DNA of 37,712 bases from Sphingobacteriales bacterium. GTDB taxonomy: Bacteria > Bacteroidota > Bacteroidia > Chitinophagales > UBA2359. Below, in pieces: positions 18,524-27,106 of the stretch; the stretch's first letter is position 1, and every line of letters begins with the position of its first letter. A program made the translations under genes and the position numbers. A model generated the notes under the pieces. The model had not been told where the DNA came from and searched no databases. It worked only from the letters and a program-made list of their open reading frames with translations. The stretch spans positions 1 to 37,712 of the forward strand of contig JADKCK010000074.1 in the NCBI GenBank assembly GCA_016718845.1, in the 5' to 3' direction.

Positions 18524-18529
18524 TGTGTG

Positions 18530-18799
18530 CCCAACGTGGGCAATATGGCGGTTAAAGTTTGATACAGACCTTGACAAGTTTTGGGATGCTTGCGCTTGCT
18601 TTGCTTTGGGGGTGCCATAGGCTGTGCAAATAGGGTAAGCCAATAATCACCCCCAAAAAAGACCGATTCCGCGTCAAGCGGGGCAGGTATGTTTGTTTAA
18701 AAAGCTAATGTAAAATAGCTACTTAATGTTTGTTTAAGTTGGCATCAAAGTATGCTACCCGCCCATATAGGCGGAAAGTGTTGGTTAAATACAAGGTTG
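18530..18799. other. Intergenic region between convergent genes
   Basis: About 270 bases between the duplicated terminator and the 3' end of the CCA-adding enzyme gene. No gene, RNA or clear terminator for the minus-strand gene was found. A 246-residue antisense open frame overlapping this region and the duplicated tail is a shadow of the coding sequence. Confidence 0.5.
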
Positions 18800-20212
18800 T
18801 TATTTTATAGGTGTTAAATCTATTTCGAGGGCTTTTTGCAGCATTAGTTGGTAGGCTGCTTGGTAGTTGTTGGGTATTATACCATCGAGTATAGCCTCGC
18901 GTATGGCATCTTTTATAATACCTACGGGTCGTCCGGGTTTTATGCCAAAGGTTTCCATGATAATTTCGCCGGATATTGGGGGTTGCCAGTTGCGTAGTTG
19001 ATCGCTAGCTTCAATGGCGGTCATTCGTTCTTTAAGGTATTCGTAGTCTTCTCGGTATTTTTTTACACGCCATTCTTGTTTCGAGGTCATATCGGCTTGG
19101 CACAATGTCATCAATGATTCGATGTCTTCGCCTACTTCGAATAAGATGCGTCGGACGGCGGAGTCGGTGATATTTTCTTTGGTTAGCATCATGGGTCGTT
19201 GGTGTAGGGCGACCATTTTTTGGACGAATTTTAGTTCGTCGCCAAGTGGTAGTTTTAGGCGTTTGAATACCTGTGCGGCTACCTTTGCACCTACCATTTC
19301 GTGGTTATGAAATGTCCAACCTAAACTACCCTCGAAGCGTTTGGTTAGTGGTTTGGCAATATCGTGCATAATAGCCGCCCAGCGCAGCCACAAGTTGTTG
19401 GTTGTTTGGGCGATGTTGTCGAGTACTTTTATGGTGTGGTAAAAATTATCTTTGTGTTGTATACCGTTACGTTCTTCTATGCCTTGCATGGCGCTTAGTT
19501 CTGGGAAAAACTGGTGCAACAAACCCGTATCGAAGAGCAATTTAAAGCCCACGGAGGGTACGGGGGTCATAATAATTTTGTTTAGTTCGGTATGGATTCT
19601 TTCGGCGGATATAATTTTTAGGCGTTCGCGGTTGGTTTTTATGGCGTTGTAGGTATCGGGGTGCAGTTTAAAGTTTAGTTGGGTGGCAAAGCGTATGGCT
19701 CGGAGCATTCGGAGTGGGTCGTCGGAGAAGGTAATATTGGCATCGGTTGGGGTTCGGATAATGCCGTTGTTTAGGTCTTTTATGCCTTCGAAGGAGTCGA
19801 TGAGTGTGCCATAATCATGGGGAGATAGGGAGATGGCGAGGGCGTTGATGGTAAAATCGCGGCGTATTTGGTCGTCTTCGAGGGTGCCGTTTTCTACACT
19901 TGGTTTGCGCGAGTCGGAGCGGTAGGATTCTTTTCTAGCTCCAACAAATTCAAATTCTAGGTCGTTGACTTTAAACATGGCGGTACCAAAGTGATGAAAG
20001 ATGCTAACGGTACTTGCGTTTTCGAACATTTTGGCTGCTTGCTTTGCCAACTCTATGCCGCTACCCACACACACTACATCAATATCTTTGCAGGGACGTT
20101 GCAAAAATAGGTCGCGCACATATCCGCCTACCACATAAGTTGGGTAGCCCAATTGTTTGCCAGCCAAGCCAATTTGGGTTAGGTAATTTTGGTGTTCGGG
20201 TGGGAAATTCAT
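18800..20212 (-). CDS. cca: CCA tRNA nucleotidyltransferase with HD domain
   Basis: 470 residues. The nucleotidyltransferase core has VVGGYVRD (GG at 29-30, RD at 33-34), the metal-binding DID at 43-45 and RRDFTINALA near 120, all hallmarks of class II CCA-adding enzymes/poly(A) polymerases. DDPLRMLRAIRFATQL lies in the neck. An HD-type motif (MHDIAKP, around residue 285) follows. The enzyme adds or repairs the 3' CCA of tRNA, essential here because the visible tRNA gene does not encode CCA. The start at 20212 lies 24 bases after the stop of the upstream membrane protein gene, suggesting co-transcription. Confidence 0.93.
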   Translation of the reverse strand: MNFPPEHQNYLTQIGLAGKQLGYPTYVVGGYVRDLFLQRPCKDIDVVCVGSGIELAKQAAKMFENASTVSIFHHFGTAMFKVNDLEFEFVGARKESYRSDSRKPSVENGTLEDDQIRRDFTINALAISLSPHDYGTLIDSFEGIKDLNNGIIRTPTDANITFSDDPLRMLRAIRFATQLNFKLHPDTYNAIKTNRERLKIISAERIHTELNKIIMTPVPSVGFKLLFDTGLLHQFFPELSAMQGIEERNGIQHKDNFYHTIKVLDNIAQTTNNLWLRWAAIMHDIAKPLTKRFEGSLGWTFHNHEMVGAKVAAQVFKRLKLPLGDELKFVQKMVALHQRPMMLTKENITDSAVRRILFEVGEDIESLMTLCQADMTSKQEWRVKKYREDYEYLKERMTAIEASDQLRNWQPPISGEIIMETFGIKPGRPVGIIKDAIREAILDGIIPNNYQAAYQLMLQKALEIDLTPIK

Positions 20213-20236
20213 TAATTTAGTTGTTGGGTTTAAAGT

Positions 20237-21247
20237 TTATTGGTTGTTGGTGCGGTTATAAATAGGCAATGCTATAAGTGATACAAAGCCACCTAATAGC
20301 ATCATGATAGTTTGCATGCCCCAAATAATCCAGCTAAAGCCATAGCCTAGGTCGTATTGTATGCCATAAATGGTTAGTAAACCTGCCACAATTAGTTGGT
20401 AAGCGCCTACGCCGCCTTGTGTAGCTATCATACCAAAAGAGCCAAAAACTAAGGTAGCTAATGCTACGCCTATACTTAGGTGCGAGGTTACATCGGTGGT
20501 AAAAAAGCATACGTAGTTCATCATCAGATACATCAGCCAAATAAATATCGAGTGTACAATAAACATGGGCAAGTTTTTTACTTGCCTAACCGATTGTATG
20601 CCCGATAAAATAGTGGTGCCAAAGCCTAGTGTTTTTTGGTAGAAAGTGGTTTGCCCAAATTGTTTTGACATAAATTTAAGTGCCAGTAGCCCCAAGGCTA
20701 TACCTACTAATAGCAGTACCAACGATTGAGGATTGCTTGTTATATTGGTGATTTTTAGCCAAAGTGGGTCGGCTATTTTTTCGGTAAAATAGCCACTAAT
20801 TACCTTAAATTGGGTGACAATAAGCAATAAAACCAACAGTACTAAGCTCAACAAATCGATGATACGCTCGGCAATAACAGTGCCAAATGCTACTGCGGGC
20901 GAGATGCCTTCGTAGCGGCTAAGGGTTCCGCAGCGGGCAAACTCGCCCAGACGTGGGAAAGCGAGGTTGGCTAAATAGCCTATCATTACGGATAAAAAAG
21001 TGTTGACCAAGCCGGGGCGTTTGGCTACGGGTTCGATGAGCATTTGCCACCTAATGGCTCGGCTAATGTTGCTTAATACGGCAAATACACCTGCCAAAAT
21101 GAGCCACGAATAGTTACCTTGACTAAATGTTTTTATGATATTTTGTTTGGCGTCGGGGGTTAGCCCGCTTAATGACCACCAAACTAAAAATATGCCCAAG
21201 CTCAAAAATAAGGCAAATTGTAGGGCTTTTAAGAAATTAGCTTTCAA
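20237..21247 (-). CDS. YbhN/LPG-synthase-TM-like integral membrane protein (UPF0104)
   Basis: 336 residues with about eight hydrophobic segments. The family-typical SRAIRWQMLIEP follows the second helix, then GYLANLAFPRLGEFARCGTLSRYEG and GTVIAERIIDLLSL. Near the C-terminus comes FGSFGMIATQGGVGAYQLIV. This is the flippase-like transmembrane domain of lysylphosphatidylglycerol synthase without the synthetase half, so aminoacyl-lipid synthesis is not expected. Such proteins are suspected lipid transporters. It is upstream of and close to cca, probably in one transcript. Confidence 0.88.
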   Translation of the reverse strand: MKANFLKALQFALFLSLGIFLVWWSLSGLTPDAKQNIIKTFSQGNYSWLILAGVFAVLSNISRAIRWQMLIEPVAKRPGLVNTFLSVMIGYLANLAFPRLGEFARCGTLSRYEGISPAVAFGTVIAERIIDLLSLVLLVLLLIVTQFKVISGYFTEKIADPLWLKITNITSNPQSLVLLLVGIALGLLALKFMSKQFGQTTFYQKTLGFGTTILSGIQSVRQVKNLPMFIVHSIFIWLMYLMMNYVCFFTTDVTSHLSIGVALATLVFGSFGMIATQGGVGAYQLIVAGLLTIYGIQYDLGYGFSWIIWGMQTIMMLLGGFVSLIALPIYNRTNNQ

Positions 21248-21297
21248 TGTTTTGTTTTTTTAGCTAGCTGATGAGTATGTTATCTAAGGTTGATGCG

Positions 21298-21352
21298 CAA
21301 AAAAAGGCGCATCAATGTTTACCTTAATTTAGGTAATTGGTGCGCCTTTATG
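21298..21352 (-). terminator. Terminator of the NifU-like gene
   Basis: On the minus strand AAAGGCGCACCAATTACC pairs with the complementary downstream arm ending TGATGCGCCTTT, followed by a T run. It lies 20 bases past the nifU-like stop at 21374 and separates it from the membrane protein gene. Confidence 0.85.
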
Positions 21353-21373
21353 GTATTTGGGCATTTGAGTAGT

Positions 21374-21982
21374 TTATAGTGCTTCGGCTTCTACGCTTTG
21401 CACTTCGGGTATCATTCGTTTCATCAAACCTTCGATGCCCGATTTTAGGGTGACGGTTGATGAAGGGCAGCCGCTACACGAACCTTGCATACCTAAAGTA
21501 ACAATGCCATCTTGGAAATCGCGGAAAACGATAGTACCACCGTCCATTTCGACGGCAGGTTGCACGTATTTTGCCAATAGTTCTTTAATTTTTATGACCA
21601 CTTCCGAGTCGTTTTCGCCAATGGCATTAGCACCTATACTTGAGTTTTCGGATAGATTTTCGTGGAGCAGTTGTTCGTCGATTATTTCGCCGCCGTTAGA
21701 GATGTAGTTGCGGATAAATTCGCGCAGGTCGGGTATAATTTCGAACCATTCTAAATCTGTTTTTTTAGTAACGGTTACAAAATTGTTCATAATAAATACG
21801 CCATTTACAAAGTCAAAGTTTTCGAAGATGGTAGCTGCCAAAGGCGATGCCATACGTGCTTCTTCGAGGGTTGGGAAATCGGCGCTTTTTTGCGGAAACA
21901 ACATTCGGTTCAATACAAATTTCATTGTATCGGGGTTGGGTGTTGCCTCGGTGTATATGCTTACGATAGCTTGAGTACTCAT
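21374..21982 (-). CDS. NifU family Fe-S scaffold protein (Nfu type)
   Basis: 202 residues. The N-terminal domain (IYTEATPNPDTMKFVLNRML, residues 9-28) is the Nfu_N/virulence-factor type. The C-terminal NifU domain (about 125-200) has AVEMDGGTIVFRDFQDGIV and GSCSGCPSSTVTLKSGIE, where Cys169 and Cys172 form the CxxC that holds a [4Fe-4S] cluster. It delivers Fe-S clusters to target enzymes in the cytoplasm. It stands alone between the Rpn array and its terminator. Confidence 0.94.
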   Translation of the reverse strand: MSTQAIVSIYTEATPNPDTMKFVLNRMLFPQKSADFPTLEEARMASPLAATIFENFDFVNGVFIMNNFVTVTKKTDLEWFEIIPDLREFIRNYISNGGEIIDEQLLHENLSENSSIGANAIGENDSEVVIKIKELLAKYVQPAVEMDGGTIVFRDFQDGIVTLGMQGSCSGCPSSTVTLKSGIEGLMKRMIPEVQSVEAEAL

Positions 21983-22056
21983 GTGTTTCTTGTTTTTTTA
22001 AAATTATAGGACTACCTTAAAGTAGTTATTTTGAGGGTGTATTTAGTGATTGTTGT

Positions 22057-22908
22057 TTATTCGGCGGCGGGGTCGTTGCGCAAAATTTCTACAAATTCGA
22101 TGGATAAGCCTGTAATATCGGCAATTGTTTGATTATCAAAGCCTTTTGTGATGGCTTTTAATGCAATTTGTTTTCTTTCGATATCAATAGCTGTTTCGGT
22201 TACACTTATTTCAATTCGGCGGTTTTCTTGGTAGCGGTTGTAGGTTTGTTTATCTTGCTCGGATAGTTGTTCGTAGCGCAATTTTTTGCGTGCTTCGTCT
22301 AAGCCTTTGGCTTTAAATTCGCTTTTTATTTCGCTATTTTTCAAAAAATAAATCCATTCGTCGAGGGTGTCTTTGGCGTTATCGTCAAAATTGTTTATTT
22401 TTAGCAGGTAATATTTCGGGAAAATATCTGACACTTTTTCTACGTTATACGTCTTTTTTTGTGATGGTGTAGGCAGTAAAACTTTGCCCGAGTGCATACC
22501 TACAAATTCGCCTTTGTATTCGTAGATGTAATCTTTACCTTGCCCTAGCTCGAAGTAAACAATATTTATAGAGAATATTTTTTTGATAGTGCCGTAAGGT
22601 TCGCCTTCTTTGATATATTCGGTTACTAATTTTGATACGCCATATATCATTCGTTGGAAATAATCTTTTTCGGGGTCGTTTTGTATCTCTACCAAAACCA
22701 ATTCGTTTTGGGTGGTGCGCAATAGTATATCAACACGATTATACTTATCGTATTCGTATTGTTTGTTGCCTTCGCTTTCTAAAATGGTTTCTATGGTTAC
22801 GTCAAACATTAGCAACTCGCTTAAAAAGCCTGCCAATATGCCAAAGTTGGCTTTGTGACGGAGTATTTTTTTTACTGCCCAATCGAAACGAATTAGTTTT
22901 TTGGACAT
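22057..22908 (-). CDS. Rpn-family PD-(D/E)XK nuclease, copy 1
   Basis: 283 residues. The nuclease core (about 1-140) has NRVDILLRTTQNELVLVEIQ, where the Asp and the E-x-Q form a PD-(D/E)XK active site, followed by FQRMIYGVSKLVTEY. This matches the recombination-promoting nuclease/putative transposase family. Charged linker KGLDEARKKLRYEQLSEQDKQ follows. The C-terminal 43 residues (IDIERKQIALKAITKGFDNQ, TIADITGLSIEFVEILR) look like a short helix-turn-helix. Rpn proteins are DNA endonucleases; some act in recombination, toxicity and phage defence. It is the last of four near-identical genes and most diverged at the C-terminus. Confidence 0.88.
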   Translation of the reverse strand: MSKKLIRFDWAVKKILRHKANFGILAGFLSELLMFDVTIETILESEGNKQYEYDKYNRVDILLRTTQNELVLVEIQNDPEKDYFQRMIYGVSKLVTEYIKEGEPYGTIKKIFSINIVYFELGQGKDYIYEYKGEFVGMHSGKVLLPTPSQKKTYNVEKVSDIFPKYYLLKINNFDDNAKDTLDEWIYFLKNSEIKSEFKAKGLDEARKKLRYEQLSEQDKQTYNRYQENRRIEISVTETAIDIERKQIALKAITKGFDNQTIADITGLSIEFVEILRNDPAAE

Positions 22909-22930
22909 GTTATTTGGGTTTTAATTTTGT

Positions 22931-23778
22931 TTATTCGGCAGTGGGGTCGTTGCGCAAAATTTCTACAAATTCGATGGATAAGCCTGTGATAGTTGAAATA
23001 GTTTTATTAGATAAACCCTCGCTAATAGCTTTTAATGCAATTTGTTTTCTTTCGATATCAATAGCAGTTTCGGTTACACTTATTTCAATTCGGCGGTTTT
23101 CTTGGTAGCGGTTGTAGGTTTGTTTATCTTGGTCGGATAGTTGCTCGTAGCGCAATTTTTTGCGTGCTTCGTCTAAGCCTTTGGCTTTAAATTCGCTTTT
23201 TATTTCGCTATTTTTCAAAAAATAAATCCATTCGTCGAGGGTGTCTTTGGCGTTATCGTCAAAGTTATTTATTTTTAGCAGGTAATATTTCGGGAAAATA
23301 TCCGACACTTTTTCTACGTTATACGCTTTTTTTTGTGATGGTGTAGGCAGTAAAACTTTGCCCGAGTGCATACCCACAAATTCGCCTTTGTATTCGTAGA
23401 TGTAATCTTTGCCTTGCCCTAGCTCGAAGTAAACAATATTTATAGAGAATATTTTTTTGATAGTACCATAAGGTTCGCCTTCTTTGATATATTCGGTTAC
23501 TAATTTTGATACGCCATATATCATTCGTTGGAAATAATCTTTTTCGGGGTCGTTTTGTATTTCTACCAAAACAATTCGTTTTGGGTGGTGCAATAGTATA
23601 TCAACACGATTATACTTATCGTATTCGTATTGTTTGTTGCCTTCGCTTTCTAAAATAGTTTCTATGGTTACGTCAAACATTAGCAACTCGCTTAAAAAGC
23701 CTGCCAATATGCCAAAGTTGGCTTTGTGACGGAGTATTTTTTTACTGCCCAATCGAAACGAATTAGTTTTTTGGACAT
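22931..23778 (-). pseudogene. Rpn-family nuclease, copy 2, damaged
   Basis: Same family as its neighbours but 848 bases from the homologous ATG at 23778, four fewer than the others. One T is lost from an eight-T run (now 23737-23743), shifting the first ~14 residues out of frame. A base is lost near 23572 and two near 23590; together these restore the frame but change RTTQNEL to HHPKRI just before the catalytic E-x-Q. The frame is open from 23752 downward. Asp and E-x-Q are kept. The C-terminus is a third variant (SEGLSNKTISTITGLS). It is probably non-functional unless the start indel is a sequencing error. Confidence 0.82.
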
Positions 23779-23800
23779 GTTATTTGGTTTTTAATTTTGT

Positions 23801-24652
23801 TTATTCGGCAGTAGGGTCATTGCGCAAAATTTCTACAAATTCGATGGTCAAGCCTGTGATATCGGCAATAAATTGGTTGTCCAAACCCTTTGCGATGGAC
23901 TTTAATGCAACTTTTCTAAGTCTACCATCAATAGCTGTTTCGGTTACACTTATTTCAATTCGGCGGTTTTCTTGGTAGCGGTTGTAGGTTTGTTTATCTT
24001 GCTCGGATAGTTGTTCGTAGCGCAATTTTTCGCGTGCTTCGTCTAATCCTTTGGCTTTAAATTCGCTTTTTATTTCGCTATTTTTCAAAAAATAAATCCA
24101 TTCATCGAGGGTATCTTTGGCGTTGTCGTCAAAATTGTTTATTTTTAGCAGGTAATATTTCGGGAAAATATCCGACACTTTTTCTACGTTATACGCTTTT
24201 TTTTGTGATGGTGTAGGCAGTAAAACTTTGCCCGAGTGCATACCTACAAATTCGCCTTTGTATTCGTAGATGTAATCTTTACCTTGCCCTAGCTCGAAGT
24301 AAACAATATTTATAGAGAATATTTTTTTGATAGTGCCGTAAGGTTCGCCTTCTTTGATATATTCGGTTACTAATTTAGATACACCATATATCATTCGTTG
24401 AAAATAATCTTTTTCGGGGTCGTTTTGTATTTCTACCAAAACTAATTCGTTTTGGGTGGTGCGCAATAGTATATCAACACGATTATACTTATCGTATTCG
24501 TATTGTTTGTTGCCTTCGCTTTCTAAAATAGTTTCTATGGTTACGTCAAACATTAGCAACTCGCTTAAAAAGCCTGCCAATATGCCAAAGTTGGCTTTGT
24601 GACGGAGTATTTTTTTTACTGCCCAATCGAAACGAATTAGTTTTTTGGACAT
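23801..24652 (-). CDS. Rpn-family PD-(D/E)XK nuclease, copy 3
   Basis: 283 residues, intact, nearly identical to copies 1 and 4 over the nuclease core (NRVDILLRTTQNELVLVEIQ). The C-terminus differs from copies 1 and 2: IDGRLRKVALKSIAKGLDNQ, FIADITGLTIEFVEILR. It begins 22 bases after the stop of copy 4, with the same short spacer as the other junctions, so the array is made of ~874-bp units. Confidence 0.88.
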   Translation of the reverse strand: MSKKLIRFDWAVKKILRHKANFGILAGFLSELLMFDVTIETILESEGNKQYEYDKYNRVDILLRTTQNELVLVEIQNDPEKDYFQRMIYGVSKLVTEYIKEGEPYGTIKKIFSINIVYFELGQGKDYIYEYKGEFVGMHSGKVLLPTPSQKKAYNVEKVSDIFPKYYLLKINNFDDNAKDTLDEWIYFLKNSEIKSEFKAKGLDEAREKLRYEQLSEQDKQTYNRYQENRRIEISVTETAIDGRLRKVALKSIAKGLDNQFIADITGLTIEFVEILRNDPTAE

Positions 24653-24674
24653 GTTATTTGGGTTTTAATTTTGT

Positions 24675-25526
24675 TTATTCGGCAGTAGGGTCGTTGCGCA
24701 AAATTTCTACAAACTCGATAGATAAGCCTGTGATATCGGCAATAAATTGGTTGTCCAAACCTTTTGCGATGGACTTTAATGCAACTTTTCTAAGTCTACC
24801 ATCAATAGCAGTTTCGGTTACACTTATTTCAATTCGGCGGTTTTCTTGATAGCGGTTGTAGGTTTGTTTGTCTTGGTCGGATAGTTGCTCGTAGCGCAAT
24901 TTTTCGCGTGCTTCGTCTAATCCTTTGGCTTTAAATTCGCTTTTAATTTCGCTATTTTTCAAAAAATAAATCCATTCGTCGAGGGTATCTTTGGCGTTAT
25001 CGTCAAAGTTATTTATTTTTAGCAGGTAATATTTCGGGAAAATATCCGACACTTTTTCTACGTTATACGCTTTTTTTTGTGATGGTGTAGGCAGTAAAAC
25101 TTTGCCCGAGTGCATACCCACAAATTCGCCTTTGTATTCGTAGATGTAATCTTTACCTTGCCCTAGCTCGAAGTAAACAATATTTATAGAGAATATTTTT
25201 TTGATAGTGCCGTAAGGTTCGCCTTCTTTGATATATTCGGTTACTAATTTAGATACACCATATATCATTCGTTGGAAATAATCTTTTTCGGGGTCGTTTT
25301 GTATCTCTACCAAAACCAATTCGTTTTGGGTGGTGCGCAATAGTATATCAACACGATTATACTTATCGTATTCGTATTGTTTGTTGCCTTCGCTTTCTAA
25401 AATAGTTTCTATGGTTACGTCAAACATTAGCAACTCGCTTAAAAAGCCTGCTAAGATGCCAAAGTTGGCTTTGTGACGGAGTATTTTTTTTACTGCCCAA
25501 TCGAAACGGATTAGTTTTTTGGACAT
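24675..25526 (-). CDS. Rpn-family PD-(D/E)XK nuclease, copy 4 (first in array)
   Basis: 283 residues, intact, the promoter-proximal member. Core as in copy 1. The C-terminus is almost the same as in copy 3 (one S/T difference in ITGLS). A TATCTTTG box about 100 bases upstream (25635-25628, minus) is the likely promoter for the whole array, which has 22-base spacers and no internal terminators. Confidence 0.88.
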   Translation of the reverse strand: MSKKLIRFDWAVKKILRHKANFGILAGFLSELLMFDVTIETILESEGNKQYEYDKYNRVDILLRTTQNELVLVEIQNDPEKDYFQRMIYGVSKLVTEYIKEGEPYGTIKKIFSINIVYFELGQGKDYIYEYKGEFVGMHSGKVLLPTPSQKKAYNVEKVSDIFPKYYLLKINNFDDNAKDTLDEWIYFLKNSEIKSEFKAKGLDEAREKLRYEQLSDQDKQTYNRYQENRRIEISVTETAIDGRLRKVALKSIAKGLDNQFIADITGLSIEFVEILRNDPTAE

Positions 25527-25627
25527 ATTGTGTGGTTTAAAAAAACTGTTTGGGGCAATTTTAGGGCTATGTAGAGATATTGGTACGTTATTGAGCTAAT
25601 TTAGACACTTTCTAAACAAATTGGGGG

Positions 25628-25635
25628 CAAAGATA
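25628..25635 (-). promoter_or_regulatory. -7 box for the Rpn array
   Basis: TATCTTTG on the minus strand, 102 bases before the ATG of copy 4. A TTTG lies 14 bases further upstream, shorter than the usual spacing, so the -33 element is doubtful. Confidence 0.45.
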
Positions 25636-25662
25636 GTTCAGAAAATTGACAAACTTTGTTTT

Positions 25663-26940
25663 TTACATCAAACTATTGTAAACTGCCTTTACTTTTTCGG
25701 CTGCATGGTCCCATTGTAGGCTTTCTACCTCTTGTTTGCCCATTTGTGCAAACATTTGCGAAATACCTTTGTAGTGTAATAGGGCATAAATAGCATCTGC
25801 CATAGCATCTATATCCCAAAAATCTATTTTAACGGCATGGTGCAATACCTCGGCAACCCCCGATTGTTTGGATATGATAACGGGCACATTAGAGCGCATG
25901 GCTTCGAGGGGCGATATGCCAAATGGCTCGGATACGGAGGGCATTACGTATACATCGCTGATGGCAAACATGCGGTCAACCTCGGCTTCGCGCAAAAAGC
26001 CTGCAAAGTGAAATCGGTCAGAGATGCGCAATTGGGCTACGCGCCTAATCATTTTGTGTAACATATCGCCGCTACCCGCCATTACAAAGCGGGCTAATGG
26101 GTCGCGTTTCATTACTTTATTAGCGGCTTCTACAAAATAATCAGGTCCTTTTTGAAAGGTAATACGACCTAAAAAAGTAACGATTTTTTCGGGCAGATTT
26201 CGGGCATAGGCGTTTGCATCGTTTGGGCGTGGCATTACACCATTGTGTACTGTTACCACTTTGTTTGGGTCGATGCCATAGCGGTTGATAACAATATCGC
26301 GGGTTAGGTTGCTTACGCAAATAACGCGGTCGGCGGCTAACATGCCTTCGCGTTCCATGTCGTATACTTGTTGGTTGACGTGTTCGCCGCTGCGGTCAAA
26401 TTCGGTGGCATGAACATGCACTACTAAAGGTTTGCCACTTACCTCTTTGGCGGCAATACCTGCGGGGTAGGTCATCCAATCGTGTGCATGAATAACATCA
26501 AATTGCTGCTCGCGGGCTAATTTTGCGGCAACAACGGCATAACGTGCTACTTCTTGCATCAAATCTTTGCCGTAAGTACCCGAAAACTTAAAACTGCTGG
26601 CAAACACCGAGTCTTCTATGTCGGTGCGGTCGTGTTCGGTTAGGTCGGTTAGACGCTCGTATTCTTCGGGCGATAGATACGGAATAAGGCGCACGCCTAC
26701 TTCAAGGTAGGTCATGCGTTTCCAGAAATCGTGATAAAAAGTATCTTTAAATAATATAACTTCATCGCTGGCATTTACCAACCTAACATCGTTATTATCT
26801 TCGTCGCCCCATACTTTGGGTACTACAAAAATGATGTCGGTATTGGTTTTGGCTAATCCGCGGGTAAGCCCAAAGCAAGCTGTGCCAAGCCCGCCCGATA
26901 TATGTGGTGGAAATTCCCAGCCGAACATGAGTACTTTCAT
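25663..26940 (-). CDS. GT4 family glycosyltransferase (glycogen synthase-like)
   Basis: 425 residues with a two-Rossmann GT-B fold. The N-terminus has MKVLMFGWEFPPHISGGLGTA, the Gly-rich sugar-nucleotide loop of glycogen/starch-synthase-like GT4 enzymes, and FDVIHAHDWMTYPA. The C-terminal half has KIVTFLGRITFQKGPDYFVEA and the E-x7-E motif EPFGISPLE (Glu338 and Glu346). It probably transfers glucose from a nucleotide sugar in the cytoplasm. It lies directly downstream of a glycogen-debranching-type glucosidase on the same strand, which supports a role in glycogen-like polymer synthesis. The exact donor is not determined. Confidence 0.9.
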   Translation of the reverse strand: MKVLMFGWEFPPHISGGLGTACFGLTRGLAKTNTDIIFVVPKVWGDEDNNDVRLVNASDEVILFKDTFYHDFWKRMTYLEVGVRLIPYLSPEEYERLTDLTEHDRTDIEDSVFASSFKFSGTYGKDLMQEVARYAVVAAKLAREQQFDVIHAHDWMTYPAGIAAKEVSGKPLVVHVHATEFDRSGEHVNQQVYDMEREGMLAADRVICVSNLTRDIVINRYGIDPNKVVTVHNGVMPRPNDANAYARNLPEKIVTFLGRITFQKGPDYFVEAANKVMKRDPLARFVMAGSGDMLHKMIRRVAQLRISDRFHFAGFLREAEVDRMFAISDVYVMPSVSEPFGISPLEAMRSNVPVIISKQSGVAEVLHHAVKIDFWDIDAMADAIYALLHYKGISQMFAQMGKQEVESLQWDHAAEKVKAVYNSLM

Positions 26941-27106
26941 AGGTTAGTGGTTTGGAGTTGGTTGTTGGTGTTGAGCATGTGGTACCAAACAAGAGAGGAA
27001 GTGCAAAGTGTTGAAGATTTGGCGATTATAAAACATTAGTGTTGTTTATAAGTTTGGGAATGCTTGTTTTACTTGCTCAAGTGTTTTAAGCTTTCGGGAA
27101 GTCAAT

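Noticed and set aside
17878..18618. 246-residue minus-strand open frame
   Set aside because: Antisense to the adhesin C-terminus and its duplicate; the internal repetition simply mirrors the duplication.
22632..24849. Plus-strand open frames inside the Rpn array
   Set aside because: Repeated shadow frames of the minus-strand nuclease genes.
22057..25526. Insertion sequence
   Set aside because: Family names mention putative transposase, but no terminal inverted repeats or target duplications flank the units; tandem gene duplication fits better.
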